From Datnioides undecimradiatus (lineage: Eukaryota; Chordata; Actinopteri; Lobotiformes; Datnioididae): 64,000 nucleotides of DNA. Where the stretch lies: the NCBI GenBank assembly GCA_008933995.1, contig WARS01000034.1, positions 4,132,707-4,196,706 of the forward strand, given 5' to 3'. The notes under the pieces are model-generated. The model worked only from the letters and a program-made list of their open reading frames with translations. It did no database searches and was not told the DNA's origin. Positions 1 through 13,340 of this stretch are shown here, in pieces. Numbering within the stretch: position 1 is the stretch's first letter; each line of letters starts with the position of its first letter. The translations under genes were made by a program, and so were the position numbers.

Positions 1-3000
1 GTTGTGATAGGGCGATATATCAATAAAAGTTAATAGAATTTATCGGGAGCACTGAGAAAATGAAGTTAGTCCTGATATGATGATCCTGATAGCTTATCTC
101 AACATTTTGCCACTCTAGGTGCTCTCATGCAGAGCATTTTCTCCTTTACTGTGACATTTATAAGTAGTAGAAATATAAGGAGCCAGTTGTGGTTCCAATT
201 TAGTTTTTGTAAGGTAAGTTGTTGCACTAATGTTGCTGTGTTCTGTTTAATTGAATAAGTTAAGTCATATCATCCTTAAATTCTTAATGAGTGACGTGTA
301 GGTTTTGTTTTTGGTGCAAAGTTTAGACAAAACTCCAGAAAATCATAAAGTGGACAGAATTCTGAAGGAAACATTGTTAAGAGGGATCTGGTTGTGATCC
401 TGCAGATCTCTACAGTGGATGGTATTTCCATGTTACCTGCATGCAAACTGCACGGGGGCAGCTGCAACGGTGGAGGGATAAAATATTAATATATTCAGCT
501 GAACACTTTCTAAAAAGCAAATCAAAACACAGTCCCTGTGCCAGACAAAAACATTAACTCCAAGGCCCCATCAGAAATGCTAAAGGGAAAAAACCCTCTG
601 ATTGGGCCTGGTGGATGAGTCTTGGTTTGAAAATGCATCAAACTGAGACAAGGAGCAAGTTTTAATTTGATTCCCCTGTAATGAGTCTCTCAAGTACCAG
701 CGCAGCAGTGAATTCAGGGGGAATGAGATTAGTTCAGAGAGACTGAGGGACTGTACGTAGTGGAAAGAGAGACAGCGAGAGTTATGAGCGTTAAAAGGTA
801 AAAAGTATTCTGGAGCCTGCTCCTCTCCTCGTACACTCCCAGCTCTGCTTAACTGTGATGGCTGCTACATCAGACATTTCAATGAAAGTCATTACCTCTG
901 GCTGTGCTGGGCTTCCGGCCCCGGTAAGCCGAGCTTTGTCGTAATGGATGGCCCAGAGGCGGTTGAGTTGAAAAAAGGAAGAAAAAAATGTCGGGCCTTG
1001 AACTTAATGCCAAACAGCAATTGTCTCCTTTAATTGTGCCACCCGAGTGAGTGCTTGAAGAGAGAAACAGATTTTCAATTTGTTCTCCAGTATAAGGGGA
1101 TCAGGTTCAATAAGACACAGCACGCTGCCTCCGGAGCTCTCAGGAGACCCCTGATACTTCCCTCCACGCCGCGGTCGATTAGATCACTTCACCGCCACCT
1201 CTGGCACGTGCGTGTGCACATGCTCGCACCTGCAGCTGGCAAGTCACCTCTGACTTGCAGTGACAGCATAACGCAAGTGAATGGCCAAGGATTTGTTTTT
1301 TAAATAGGAGCCAAACTGGAAATAGGTTGCAGCCAGTTGAGTGGAGACAAAACAATCACTAAGAATTGGCAGGAGGTGGTTAACCAAGATCCCATCTCTA
1401 TGGTAACAGCTGCACTGACAGGGGGAAATAGCTGCATGTAAGATATAGATGCACACACACACATTTTTCATTAATAAAGCCCTTAAGCCAGTGTCTCGGA
1501 TGCACAGACTTTTTTTCTCTTGCCCAACATAAATCTGCACCCACTGCCAAGAAAGTGCTTGTGTTTCATTGTGGCCACTCGAAGAACTAATTGAGCGCCT
1601 GCCTCCCTCTTCTGCCAGATGTAAAATTGTAAGCTTTACGTAACAATAGGAGGGACTGTCAGCTATTTGTCAGCGGCGCAATTTAGTTAAAGACCACTCA
1701 GTTGTCACATTGTGTGGGTGTCAGTGGAATCAATAATAGGCTTCATGATGACAACAGCCGAGCGAGCTTGTCAAGGAGGTGGGAACTCATCAACACTCTG
1801 CCATAAATACGAATGTCAGTGTTGTCAGCGCGGCGTGGAATTATGAGGCTCCGTCTGTGTTCAGTGTAGTTTGGCGATACCGGGCATTAATAGTTTTCCC
1901 TTCACGCACACACAGTAACTGTAATGCATCCCGTTTGATTTGCATATTTAGGATACAGAGGTAGACATCTCCAAGTAGTTTGTTTGTAATCAGGGGGTCA
2001 AACGGTGAAAGTGATATTGTCAGAATGAATAAAAGAAAGAAGGCAAATGGAAAATGTATACTAAATAGCTTCTGCGTGGGCGAAACACTGATAGTGACTG
2101 ACCATGAATATCTCAGTATGAAATTTCTTGTTGCTGAAATGAGTTTTATTGAGAATTATTGATTAATCTTTATGTCGTTAAGGTCACTTTGTTATCATTC
2201 GCTGCTTCCGGCTATTCAAATGCGAGCACTTGCTGCTATTCTCTGTTTAATTGTTCTGTAGATTAAATATCCGTAGACTTTGGACTGTTGGTCGGCAGAA
2301 CAAGATATCTGAGCGACCTTGGACTCATGATGGCGTACATTAGGTAAAGCTACTTCCTAGAAGTTTTTTCCAGCAACCTAATTTGGTGCTACTTTTAGAG
2401 AAAAGGTCAGTTTCTTCTAAGCAAAAGGAACTCCATGTAAACCTGAGCAAGCACATATTATTTATGTATTGACAGTGTCTTTACAGAAGAATAAACTGAT
2501 ATGATTAATTTTACTTAACAGCCTGATATGTAGTCTGTATAACTAGCTGAAAACAGTTAAGTTGTAATTCAGCAGCCTGACCTTTATGAAATTTACAATG
2601 TTTTTGGTTGAAGCAGTTCCAGAGATGCGCTCATGCTCATTTTGCAGCAGCAGTTGTATTGCACCACACTGAAAGATGTTTTTTAGATTTTAATATGAAA
2701 CCCACCAGCCGTGTTCTCCATGTGTCCTTGTGGGTTTCATCCAGGTGCTTCCTCCCACAGTCTAAAGACATGCAGGTTGGATTAATTGTTGACTCTAAAT
2801 GTCCGTAGGTGTGAATGTGAGCGCATGTGGTTGTTTTCCTCAATGTGTCAGCCCTGTGATGACGTCTCGATCCTCTCTCACCCCGGTGTCAGCTGGAATC
2901 AGCTCCAGACCCCCACAACCCTGCAGGAGATAAGCAGTGATAGATAATGGATGGATGGAAAATGGTATGTTTAAAAAAAAGTGCTCAGCTCCTCATTAGC

Positions 3001-5426
3001 AGTCCTCTCCATGTGCTTATGTAGCTTCAGAGTTAAGTGTGTGTGTTACCTCCAATCTACTCTCCATTAAATGTAATGGAGCCCAGAGATATCCTGGAGA
3101 TTACGCCTCCAACTCTCTTGGTGCTCTCCAACGTAAGTTCAAGAGTTCAAAACCTAACTGTAGGCTCCCTATGCATATGCATATATTAACACCCACCCCC
3201 CCTCGCACACTATGCAGCAGTCAAGCCATTGCCTTTGCATTTGGCACGTGGGACGGAGGAGGGCTGGATGTGATTTCGGAGGTGCGTTGCGCCCTCAGAT
3301 ACACCTCACCAGTCTCCTGTGAAGAGTGACTCCTCAGGATGCAGGAGGAGGGTCATTCCGCCTTCGAGATTCACCCTCTGCCTCTCGCTTCTCTGTCTTT
3401 TCTCACTACAGACGAGTGAATCAGCTCCACTGAAATAGCGCTTGATCTGCCTACACAGCTTCATTTTAAAAGCTACCAGAGAAAAACAGAGGGGGAGATT
3501 TATGTCACCGTGAAGCTGAATATAAGCCTCAGAGTTAGTTATACTAAGTGATTATGAGGTTACATTTCAATTATTTTTACATGTCCCTGATGTTGTAAAA
3601 TGAATTGCACCTTATAAAAACGAGTTAGATTAATTACATGGTGTCATGTTAGAGTGGTGAGCACTTGCCAAATATCAAGATTACCCACTGGGAAGTGAAT
3701 CTTGTTGACGGTCTCATCCCCCTGGGAGAGGCAGGAGTGTAAAATGGAGAGGATATTAAAAGCTTTAAAAATGGGGAACTGTTCTGAGAAGCAATCCCCA
3801 AATCCCACCTCTTGAACCCCTTGTGCTTGCCTACTTCTCTTGCCCCCACCCTCTTATCCCTTCCTCTCTGGTGTCTGGGCGGGTTAAACGTCACCTTCTG
3901 GCTCTTGCACCGCAGGTGGCCACTATAAAGCAAAGGGACCACAGTCCTAATGAAGGCAGGGACTGAAGGCTCCAGACCCTGCTCATGTCTCTAATGAGTT
4001 TACCTCAAAGGCTGCACTCACATTGCAGCTCAGAGTGTCCCAATTCAGATTGTTTCCTCCCTTCATGGCGCAGATAAGAACGTTTTAGTGAATAACGAAA
4101 CACATAGAATTAGATATTTTCAGTTTTAGAATGTGACCCGAAATTATGACACACATTGTGCCTGATTTGTGGCTGAGTAACTGCAGTCGCAACTGAGGTA
4201 AGAGTATTTTTTATTTTTAAAGACTACCTTCACCAAAATACAAAAAGCAAATATATTGTATCAGTCAGACCTAGTGGTGCTATTTGACAGATAGTTTCTG
4301 TCGAAGGCACAGACAACTTGAGATATCCCTCTCCCAAATGTTTCCCACCAGGGACTAGGATTAGAGACTAGACCTATTTCTTTGATAGAAAGTTCCAGTG
4401 AAAACTGTTTACTGTGGATTATCCTCAGTATCCTCGATTGTGCCGGGGTGGATACAGTCTTTCACAACAACCTGATAAAAGTGGAGAAGTATTCATTTGA
4501 CCTTTAAAGTGAAATAACCAAGCATGTCTCCTCAGTCCAGACCTGATCACTTCAATTGATGAAGTGGTTTGGTTGATCAGTGAGCATGAGTTCAGCATAA
4601 GAGTGGAGCTGAGTTGAAGCTTTTGTCCCTTCCTATTGTAGTCACAAGCTCTGGGATATGTCACATCCACATCTTCCATTTCCGCCCTCCTGACTCATTG
4701 TACAGAAGTGCTCCGGCTTGAGACGAAGCATTGAAGTCTCCCCTCACTTCTCACTTTTCCGTCCCTCCGCTCGGCCCTTTCAAATTCGTCATCAATCAGA
4801 GCTTTCATGTGGGTGATGGAGCCATGCCACGCATTCGGCCAGCAGGCAGTGTTGAGCATTTAGCTCGGGCTGGAGTCTAATTTGTTTTGCCTGCAGTGGG
4901 CAAAGTAGCTATCAAGGTAACATTATTCGTCAGCCGGGACAGAGCTGTAATGAAAAGCACTCAGATGGGCAGAGGTGCCCAGAGGTCAGTGTAATGGAGG
5001 CGTCCTGTTTCAATGAAGTCTCCGAGTGAATGGATAGCTCTCTGTGCACCAGTATGAAAATAGATTGTGAGCATCTGGGGCACAGCAACACATAACTTTG
5101 CTGAGCAAAGCAAGAAACATTATGTCCAAATCATAAAAGATATACGCCTTTAATTGAAGCAAAGTGGTTTTGGGAGTTTTTTAATGCCCGTACATGAAGT
5201 GATGCAAGTATTCAAGGGAACAGACTTTCTTTTATTCAGTTTGCTGAGACCAAGGCTTTATTTTATCTCTCTGCACCTGCTTGATAGCAGGGGTTATAAA
5301 ACTGAACGAACGGCTTTGAAGGATCTGAGGGCAATTACGACTCTGCTAACAAACATCGTCTGGTGGATAACAGCCACGATGATATTTCACCTATCTCCAC
5401 GCCTGTCTCCCCTCCTCTACCTGCAG
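1..5426 (+). other. il1rapl1: il1rapl1 intron (3' part), upstream of first TIR exon
   Basis: No coding exon of il1rapl1 or of any other gene was recognised here. The exon at 5427 starts with two bases of a split codon, so this stretch must be intron. The short open frames have no family resemblance and are overlapped by frames on the other strand. One degenerate dispersed repeat lies at 2711-2966. Unique AT-rich blocks such as 1560-1745 look like typical conserved non-coding DNA of a large neural gene, but that cannot be tested from one sequence. Confidence 0.8.
2711..2966 (+). repeat. Degenerate teleost interspersed repeat (non-LTR/SINE-like) ending in GGAT repeats
   Basis: The block carries cttcctcccacagtctaaag, then acatgcaggtt, tgactctaaatgtccgtagg, tgtcagccctgtgatga and cagctccagacccccacaa. 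It ends in a short run of tggatggatgg. This ordered string of motifs is a very common dispersed repeat in fish genomes. The terminal GGAT repeats suggest a LINE- or SINE-type 3' end. The copy is diverged and has no coding capacity. The family name is uncertain. Confidence 0.6.
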
Positions 5427-5597
5427 ATAACAAGGACTATGACGCTTACCTGTCCTACACCAAAGTGGACCCGGACCAGTGGAGCCAGGAGACCCGCGAG
5501 GAGGAGCGCTTTGCCCTGGAGATCCTCCCCGACGTGCTGGAGAAGCATTATGGGTATAAACTCTTCATTCCAGACAGGGACTTGATCCCCACAGGAA
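5427..5597 (+). CDS. il1rapl1: il1rapl1 penultimate coding exon (TIR box 1 and box 2)
   Basis: The acceptor is ctacctgcag at 5417-5426. The exon enters with the last two bases of a split codon (at, completing Asp) and reads [18 protein letters not shown] onward to RDLIPTG. It ends with one base of the next codon before the donor gtaagc at 5598. Joining to 11558 restores the codon acc in GTYIED. The exon is 171 nt. Confidence 0.95.
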
Positions 5598-8500
5598 GTA
5601 AGCTCTCTCTCTCACGGCGATGTCAAGTTGTGTCGAATGTTTTGTCGCTTGGTGTTGCTCGTGTTGCTCGTGTTGTCAGTGCAGTGGTGACATGCCTTGT
5701 TTGTGGTTTTCTGTTCTGCATCTGTGTTGTGGCGTAACTAGACCTGTAAGACCATCCGTGTTTTAATCAGATCATTATGAAATGAGCTTTTTCTAACACC
5801 TGGCTGAAAAAAAAGTGGGTCTGTTTGATAAAAGGTGACAGAGGTTTTCAGCTTATACCTCTGTGGAGAAACAGGAAGAGAATAGGAAAGAAGTGTCAGC
5901 ATTCATTCATTCATCACTCAAGTTCACTGAACACAACTACAAGCTCCAATGATCTTTACCTTCTTGTTAGCAGTAAATTGTAGAAGCACAAATTATGGCA
6001 ACGCAGACATCACATTACCATGAGAGCAACATAATGAGGCCGTTCTGAACAGCACACACCTCCCAACCAGAGCTAACCAGAGCTACTTCCGCAGCACACA
6101 CACAAATACACATTTTTTGCATGTGCTGGGTAACAATAAGCTGCACAAACAAAGCAAAACAAGGTATCCACACACAGCTATCTATTGTCTTCTTCTATCT
6201 GCATGGACTTCATTTGGACCACAAATGGTTTTCCTCAGATAAAGCCTGGGAACGAAGCAGCACTGCTCTGGTCATAATGGTGGGAATGTGGAAAGATCAC
6301 GGGGTAGTGTTACGAACAAATTTGCAATGTCTGCTGACCACCGTGATTGAGTGTGTGTAAAAACCATAGTGTATATAAAGAAGGACGACAGGTCTCCACT
6401 TCCTCCCACCGTATGAGAAGGAAAATCCAAATTAACCAGGATACAGGCGTTGCCCTCTGCATTGCTGACATTATTTGGAGCTGGAGTCTGTGCAGTAGTG
6501 ACACAAACACCAGCTCAACTCAGTCATACAGACAGGCTGTCAATCATGGTGTCATACCACAGTTTCATAGCTTCAAGTAACTGATTAAAATCAACTTTTT
6601 ACGACAAATAAACAGAAACTATGCTGTAAACTAGCTAGAAGGGCAGCAGAGAGATTAAAACAGTAAAGCTTGTTGATGAATAATTAAAAGAACTAATACT
6701 AATGGAAATGCAGTTCAGACAATCTAAAAGTGATTAATAAATGTAGGTAAACTAAGCAGTTACAGACGTTAAACAGGCCAAAGGTTGAACATTGCCATTT
6801 TAACTGTATGGAAAATACATTAACCACATTCACAAGTTAAATAATGTCCAGTTCAAATAAACACATGTGGAACATGATGTGTGGTGTTGGTGAAGGGGTA
6901 CAGTTCATCTGACAGGGCTGGATCGGTGCATCAGGGAGCTACTACTGTAACAGCCTCCTAACAGTGGTTGCACTTCCAAGAAACCAGCCATCCATGTGGC
7001 TATTCCAGGAACCTGTAGGTCATAATAAGAATCTTTATGGGTCTTTGAATTATCCCCGTGTTCTGAGCAGCAACTCTGCAGTTAGCTTGGCTTAGTTTTA
7101 ATGCCCCCTCCCTGCTGCGCTGTGCGTGCTGTGCTGGCTGAGGAGGCCGTATATTAAGAACAGGGTTGAAGAGAAACTGATTACATGTAAGAATGTTTCA
7201 TGAATCAGATACAAAACAATGAAATATTACTAATAAATCTGTTCCAATCTCCTGACAGTAGAAGTTAGGTAGTTTTGAAGGAGAAATAATATTACTGAAG
7301 CTTTAATCAGAGAAATGTGCTGATAAAAGATAACAGTCATGAAACATTGTGATAATCATACTATGCAATTTTGAGTTTGAACATGTGAGCAGGTCATCAG
7401 ATCATACTGATGAAACTAACTTAACTGGAATTTGCTATTGTGTTTAGCAGTGGGGAAAGTGACTGAGCAGATTTACTCACCTAATATGGTGCTGGGACTG
7501 TATTGCAGATATTTCATACAGAACATCATCTTCTTATATATGATACATTTTTATGGATTAAACTACTTTGAAAATGTGTTTGCCCACCACTAGATCAAAC
7601 ACTAAACGGTTACGTTTTGGTTGCATTGTAGTCACTTTATTGGGGGTTAAACAGAGGTTTTCACTGCAGGACTTTCTAAATGTTTCACCCAACCAGAGTC
7701 CTGCCTCAGTTTAACTTTCTCCTCAATTCACAAAATGTTCAGTGAACTAATCTGTAACCAGTGTTGAGTTGAGCCCCTGCAGCTGTGAGTGAGGGATTAT
7801 CAAAACCTATACATTGTGATTTTAAAAACCCTCACTTGCCAGAAAAGGTCTGGACTTATTAGTTGGTTCTTTATGTGCTCAGATATTTAAAGTGTATTAT
7901 CTTCACTATGTAAAGCCAGTGGGAGGCATAATAGCCCATATTACATATGCAGCATAATTGGTGGAAAGAGCAAACCTATTATTACAGTCCATGTTCCTGA
8001 TCCAGCTCCATACAAACTGTACCTCTGCATGCTGCTATGCAATGATGTCAGCTGTACAGTCAAAAAGCTCTTTATGCATGGATATTAATGCATGTTTTGC
8101 CACAGTATATTTCTAATGGAGTGTCTCACATGCCCCGCGCTTATCTTTGATTAACCCATCACACAGATGAGTTTGATAATGTCATTATGTTATTAGCCTC
8201 CATTTGAATACTTGCATCTGCCTGTCTTCCCGCACATACTGCCATTACTAATTACGCTCCTCTTCAGTGGCATTGTGCCAAGGTTATAAACTGAATCCCT
8301 TGCTGTGATTATGTGCTCGATGCAGGGGGACTGTTGTAATATGGGAAAAATGGCATAAAAATGCAAGGATTGAGAGGAATCTAAAGTGCGGCTGTCGCTT
8401 TTCCAGCTCAGTGGCTTAATGTGTCTATGTATAAACATTTAGCTCCCATTGGGAATGTATTAGCATCCCAACAGTTGATATAATAAAGCATAATCCACCG

Positions 8501-10656
8501 CTATAGATAAACACAGTTTGGCCATTTGGGGTTTCAGCATGTGTCACCAATCCTTCTCCTGAGCTGCTGATAAGTGTTACTCCATAGTATGCTGGATTAT
8601 TTTCACCGTCTCACCACTCTGATAGAGTTCTTCCATATCTGGTCTACAGTCAGTACTTTGTTAACCTGGCTGAACTCCTGCCACCATAATCAAAGGCTTT
8701 CCTTGGCTTTTTTATGCTACAATGTCCCATATTAAACTGGAATAAACTGGTCAGCGCGATTACCGTCTCACAATCGCCAGTGGAACGCCATGTGGAGAAA
8801 CACAGTTTATGCCAGAGCCATGTCCCCACATTGACAGAACTGTTTTTAATGCTTCTCTTCAAATCTTTTGATCACACTTTGAATGTAAATATCTATGTTT
8901 AGGTTTCACCAATGATCATTTCCAGGATGACACAAGACTACTTAGAGGTACTTCCCCAGATTTCTAACGCTCGTGTCAACACACACACTGATACTGACTT
9001 TCTCTTCAAACCAGCAGGACAGTCATTTTGGTAACACTTTATAATAAGTAGTGCTTTGTTAAGGTTTATAAGTTGTTACTAATTGTATATATAATTCAGT
9101 TCAAGGTAATGCCTAAGTCCCTAGGAGTGGCTTTACTTTGACTTTGACTATAATCAACTATTTATTAACCAATCATAATGCCATTGTTTACAACTTATAA
9201 AGCTCTTATAAAAACTCTGATTTATAACTCGCTTCCATTTTTCACTTGTATTTACCTGAACTGAAGATTACTCACAAGGTCTCTGTGTGATTACGAAATG
9301 AGATGTGTGGGATTTACTGCTTCAGAACTATTCAGATATTCAAAACGTTCTGCAGGGTGTGTTTAACTGGCTTCCACCTGCAATCATGGATTTCAGACAC
9401 AAGCTATGAGAATAATATAAAGACATTTTCAGGATAAGTGAGCTGTGACAGACGACGTGAACTTCATGATGATCCTTTGGTCTGTTAGTGGCTCGAACTG
9501 ACGCGTCGATCAGCTGTGCGGAAGCGGAAGGTCAGGATTTCTCAGCTGGTAAACTACAAGCTCAGTGTGAGTCCGTGGGCTCCTGGTGAAAACCAGAGAA
9601 TAACTATGGAGGACAGATGGCTACGAAGCAGAGAATTACCTCTAAATTCAAATTTACGTCTCAAATGACTTGTTAACTGATACAGAACTCATCACCCAGT
9701 AATACTGTGTAAATGTGCCATGATTGTGCATCGTTAATGCCGCCGTACAACCTGCGTTACCTTGTTTGGATAGAAGATGGAATTCCCGGCCTTGATCAGT
9801 AATCACAGTGGGCTTTTCCCTTTCTACAAATTTAAGGAATTTGAGAGAGCAGCGTGCCAGTGATTCCCAGCCTCACATAACTTAATGTCGATTTTGTTTT
9901 TATGTCTTCAGGAATCAATTATTACACATGCAGCCCTTTGATTGTAAAGCTCGTGAGGTCTCTGAAAGGAGGACTTTAATCTATAAAGCTATAAAGTGTT
10001 ACCAGACAGCACCCCAAGAGGGCAGATTTACTTTCACTTTAATCAATTCAAAACATAAAATGAAACTACGGCTCATTAGCTAATTATATACTATCCATTT
10101 ATCCACTCCCGTTTGTTTTATTCATGATAAGATGAAAGAAAATCTTGTTTTTGCCTGGCTGGTTTGACCTAAACTGAGCCGGCTCGAAGCCTGCAGGGGA
10201 CTCTCAGCTCCGTGGAGGCATTGTGACGAATTACCACACAAGGACCAATTACAAAGCAGCAAAGAGATTGACTTGTCTTGTTGAAGTAAAGGGCGACTTC
10301 AAATCCAAGTTTACTCTCATCGGGCGTCTGTGATCGCGAAGCCTCAGGCAGAGCACGACATGAAAAGAAGGAGTTCATTCTCAGAGATCGGATGGAGAGC
10401 AGCACAGACAGGAGACGTGGAGATTTGTTCGCTTAAAGACCTGCACCATGTTACTGAGTCCTCACACGCTGTCTCACTGTCTCTTGACTTAAAGAGAGGG
10501 CGAAGGAAAAATAAGAACGCAGTTTTTCTTCACACACACACACAGAAGGGTCATAAGCTTTGATTGTGAAGTGAAGCCCAGTTAATCCTGTCTAGCTGCT
10601 GTTGAGGAGCCACTCTGTCTTTGTCTCCGCCAGGAAAGGCTAAGAGCAGGCATTAG

Positions 10657-10708
<52 letters not shown>

Positions 10709-12285
10709 TTCCTCCTGAAAACCCAGGACAGGTCTGGGGATAATAACACATGACAGTATTATTACGCAAGCAGCTGAGTTGCACATCAGGGACGTGAACA
10801 CAATGTGTTTACTGTACACGCGCACACAGGTTCATATCTAAGACTGGCCTGTGATCTGTGAACTGAGCTCTTCTGGCTGATGAGTGCACGCGTCACTTTG
10901 ACAAATGCAGATTTGAGGCAGTCGGACTGCAGTTATTTATTTTAGTTATTTCTGGACGTGGAGAAGAACATGCAGTGTTTCGAAGTATTCATGCACAACT
11001 TAGTCAGTTTTATTAACAATGAGACTGAGCTGACCCCATCGCGTTCACCTTCTTCTTGCTTTTGTCTCTAATTTTGTACAAATTCATTATTAAATGCTGC
11101 AGAGGCTTCAGATGTTTAAGTTAGAATATATAACACCATAACTAATTTATCTTCATTTTATGTATCAATATGCTCAGGCGAGACCGCGGAATGAATTAGA
11201 GTTACTGTAGGTTTTAGGAGTCATCCGATGTTTAATTTAAACGACTTTAATCTTCAGTCATATTTAAAAAGAAATCCCACTTTTCCCTCCAAATGTTAAT
11301 TGGACTTGGTTGTTTGAAACTTTGATAAAAGGGACTAGTTTTGTAAGCAGGCGTGATGAGGCCAAGAGAGTTCTTCAAACAGCTGGAGTGATATGTTTCA
11401 TCATATTTCCATCACTCATTAGCTCTGTGTACTTTCAATCACTTAAAGTGATCCAGAAAAGAACCAGAAGCAGAAATAAGTCATACAGACGGAGAATATG
11501 CTTTCCATTCCTACTGCTGTTTATACAAAGTCTGGATCTCTGTCTTTGTGTGTTCAGCCTACATCGAGGACGTAGCACGCTGTGTGGACCAGAGCAAACG
11601 CCTCATCATCGTCATGACACCCAGCTATGTCGTGCGGAGAGGGTGGAGCATCTTTGAGCTGGAGACGAGGCTGCGCAACATGCTGGTGACCGGCGAGATC
11701 AAGGTCATCCTGATCGAGTGCGCCGAGCTGCGCGGCATCATGAACTACCAGGAAGTGGAAGCACTCAAACACACCATCAAGATGCTGACGGTCATCAAGT
11801 GGCGCGGGCCGTCCAGCAACAAGCTCAACTCCAAGTTCTGGAAGCAGCTGCTCTATGAGATGCCCTTCAAGCGCATGGAGCCCCTGAGCATCTCCCACGA
11901 GCAGGTACTGGACGTCAGCGAGCAGGGCCCCTTCAGCGAGCTCCAGACCGTCTCGGCCATCTCCATGGCGGCGGCCACCTCCACCGCCATGGCGACGGCA
12001 CACCCAGACTTGCGCTCTACCTTCCACAATTCTTGCCACACCCAGATGAGGCAGAAACACTATTACCGTAGCTACGACTACGACCTGCCGCCTGGCGGCA
12101 CGCTCCCGCCACTCTCCTCGCTCGGCAACCAGCACACCTACTGCAACATCCCCATGACGCTCATCAACGGACAACGACCACAGTCCAAGTCACCACGCCA
12201 GCAGAGCCTGGAGGAGGCCCACGGCAACAACGCCATGCTGCCACTGCTGCCCAGAGAGACCAGTATATCCAGCGTCATCTGGTGA
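5427..12285 (+). CDS. il1rapl1: IL1RAPL1 (interleukin-1 receptor accessory protein-like 1), C-terminal part
   Basis: Two joined exons (5427-5597, 11558-12285) encode the last 298 residues. The family protein is a single-pass postsynaptic adhesion receptor; its Ig ectodomain contacts presynaptic PTP-delta and its cytoplasmic TIR domain signals. Visible here is the complete TIR domain: box 1 (KDYDAYLSY), box 2 (PDRDLIPTG) and box 3 (SKFWKQL). It is followed by the roughly 150-residue C-terminal extension of the IL1RAPL subfamily, which in mammals binds NCS-1, ending [34 protein letters not shown] and the C-tail fit IL1RAPL1 rather than IL1RAPL2. The ectodomain, transmembrane segment and promoter lie left of the window. 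Teleosts can have il1rapl1a and il1rapl1b; which copy this is cannot be decided here. Confidence 0.95.
9031..9205. mobile_element. Possible non-autonomous DNA transposon remnant
   Basis: The left edge ggtaacactttataataag resembles the end of a dispersed fish repeat family. A 12-bp inverted pair, tttataagttgt (9065-9076) and acaacttataaa (9190-9201), flanks an A/T-rich centre with no reading frame. No clear target-site duplication was found. The family is not identified and the copy looks eroded. Confidence 0.3.
10660..10705. repeat. (CA)n microsatellite
   Basis: An uninterrupted AC dinucleotide run of about 45 bp inside the last il1rapl1 intron. It is probably polymorphic. Confidence 0.95.
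11558..12285 (+). CDS. il1rapl1: il1rapl1 terminal coding exon (rest of TIR domain and C-terminal tail)
   Basis: The exon starts after the acceptor tgttcag with cc, completing Thr, then reads [20 protein letters not shown]. It includes the [10 protein letters not shown] helix region, box 3 (SKFWKQL) and a tail rich in Ala/Ser/Thr ([16 protein letters not shown]). The tail ends [15 protein letters not shown] and the stop tga at 12283-12285. The exon is more GC-rich than its surroundings, so it throws long spurious frames on the opposite strand. Confidence 0.96.
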
Positions 12286-13340
12286 CAGAGACGGTGCTGG
12301 GCGGGGTAGACTGTGGATCTATACAATGTCCGTCACAGGGAGGACTCACCACTGGCACTTGGACCCTAAATGCACCGAGCCAGACGGACCTGATGGCACT
12401 AAGCTACTTGCTGCTGTTGAATTTGCACCAGGAAACACCAGTGGGAGGGAGACCGGGGCGTCAGACACACTGGACACACTCATGATGGAGGTGGAGGCAG
12501 ATTTTTCTTTTTTTGATCCAATAAGAGCTTTTATTGAAACTGAACAACAAAAAAGAAGCAAGGAGAACTCTTTTGTATGCCTGTATAAACACTCACGTAA
12601 CACAAGCCAACACCTATGATCATTTACCCAGAGAGTCAAGGAATACAGGGTCCTGTACATACGTTTTTCTAATTCTTTGTAGCATCAGTGTTTGGGACTT
12701 GTTTTATGTTTTAACATCAATTGGGACTTTTTTTGTTCTTTTTGTTTAGTTTGTACAAAAGTGAAGCAATGGCCTGTGAGATGTTTTGGATAAACCGTTG
12801 TTACCTTTATCTTAATTTGTTGGCTGGTGTAGTTTATAAAGCTTATGGGTTTTTGGGGGGGGGAGGGTGTGGGGGGGTAAAAGTGGCAGCCTTCGATAGA
12901 CGAGAACGATTCGGTTTGGATTTACCGGAGGTTGTTTCAGCTCGACTGGCTGCTGTAAGGGTTGAGAATCTGGACTCAACCAGAATATGCAAAATATGGA
13001 GTCCAGAGAGCGGAGAGAGGAGGGGTTTTCCAAATCGATCATATTCCACCGCTTTCAGACGTCATATCTGTGAAGGGGGATATGAAGAATATGGTGCTAG
13101 GCTTCACATCTCTGTTTCTCTCGCGATAACATTTACTTTAAAAAAAAAAAACAGCCTTGCTCTTTACCTTAACAGATGAATATATCACCGAAAATTAATT
13201 ATGTGTATTATTTTATGAAAAAAGAAAAGTCTATTTTTGTAACTGAGGGATATTTGCTTAGAGAAGTTATACCTATAAAGTTTCTGATAGAAGGAATCGG
13301 GGAAACCTAATAAAAAAACAATGTTTTGTTATGTGGAACT
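12286..13340 (+). other. il1rapl1: il1rapl1 3' UTR (probable)
   Basis: Non-coding sequence after the stop codon. It contains a G-rich run near 12850-12880, T- and A-rich stretches, and the first good AATAAA at 13309. I place the 3' end shortly after this signal. Longer UTR isoforms cannot be excluded, because neuronal genes often have them. Confidence 0.55.
13309..13314 (+). terminator. Candidate il1rapl1 polyadenylation signal AATAAA
   Basis: The first canonical hexamer noticed downstream of the il1rapl1 stop, about 1 kb into the UTR. Cleavage would be expected 10-30 nt later. Confidence 0.5.

Larger units (their letters stand above)
5598..11557 (+). other. il1rapl1: il1rapl1 last intron
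   Basis: This GT-AG intron of 5,960 nt has donor gtaagc and acceptor tgtgttcag. It holds a possible transposon remnant (9031-9205) and a CA microsatellite (10660-10705). No coding exon was recognised. The A/T-rich unique stretch 7890-8170 with homeodomain-like sites could be regulatory, but nothing in it is diagnostic. Confidence 0.85.

Noticed and set aside
11554-12174. 206-codon open frame on the - strand
   Set aside because: It lies exactly opposite the GC-rich terminal il1rapl1 exon, whose + strand product is unmistakable. It is a shadow with low-complexity His/Asp/Val composition.
5427-12285. IL1RAPL2 as an alternative identity
   Set aside because: The box 1 region (VDPDQW), [16 protein letters not shown] and the Ala/Ser/Thr-rich tail fit IL1RAPL1 and differ from IL1RAPL2.
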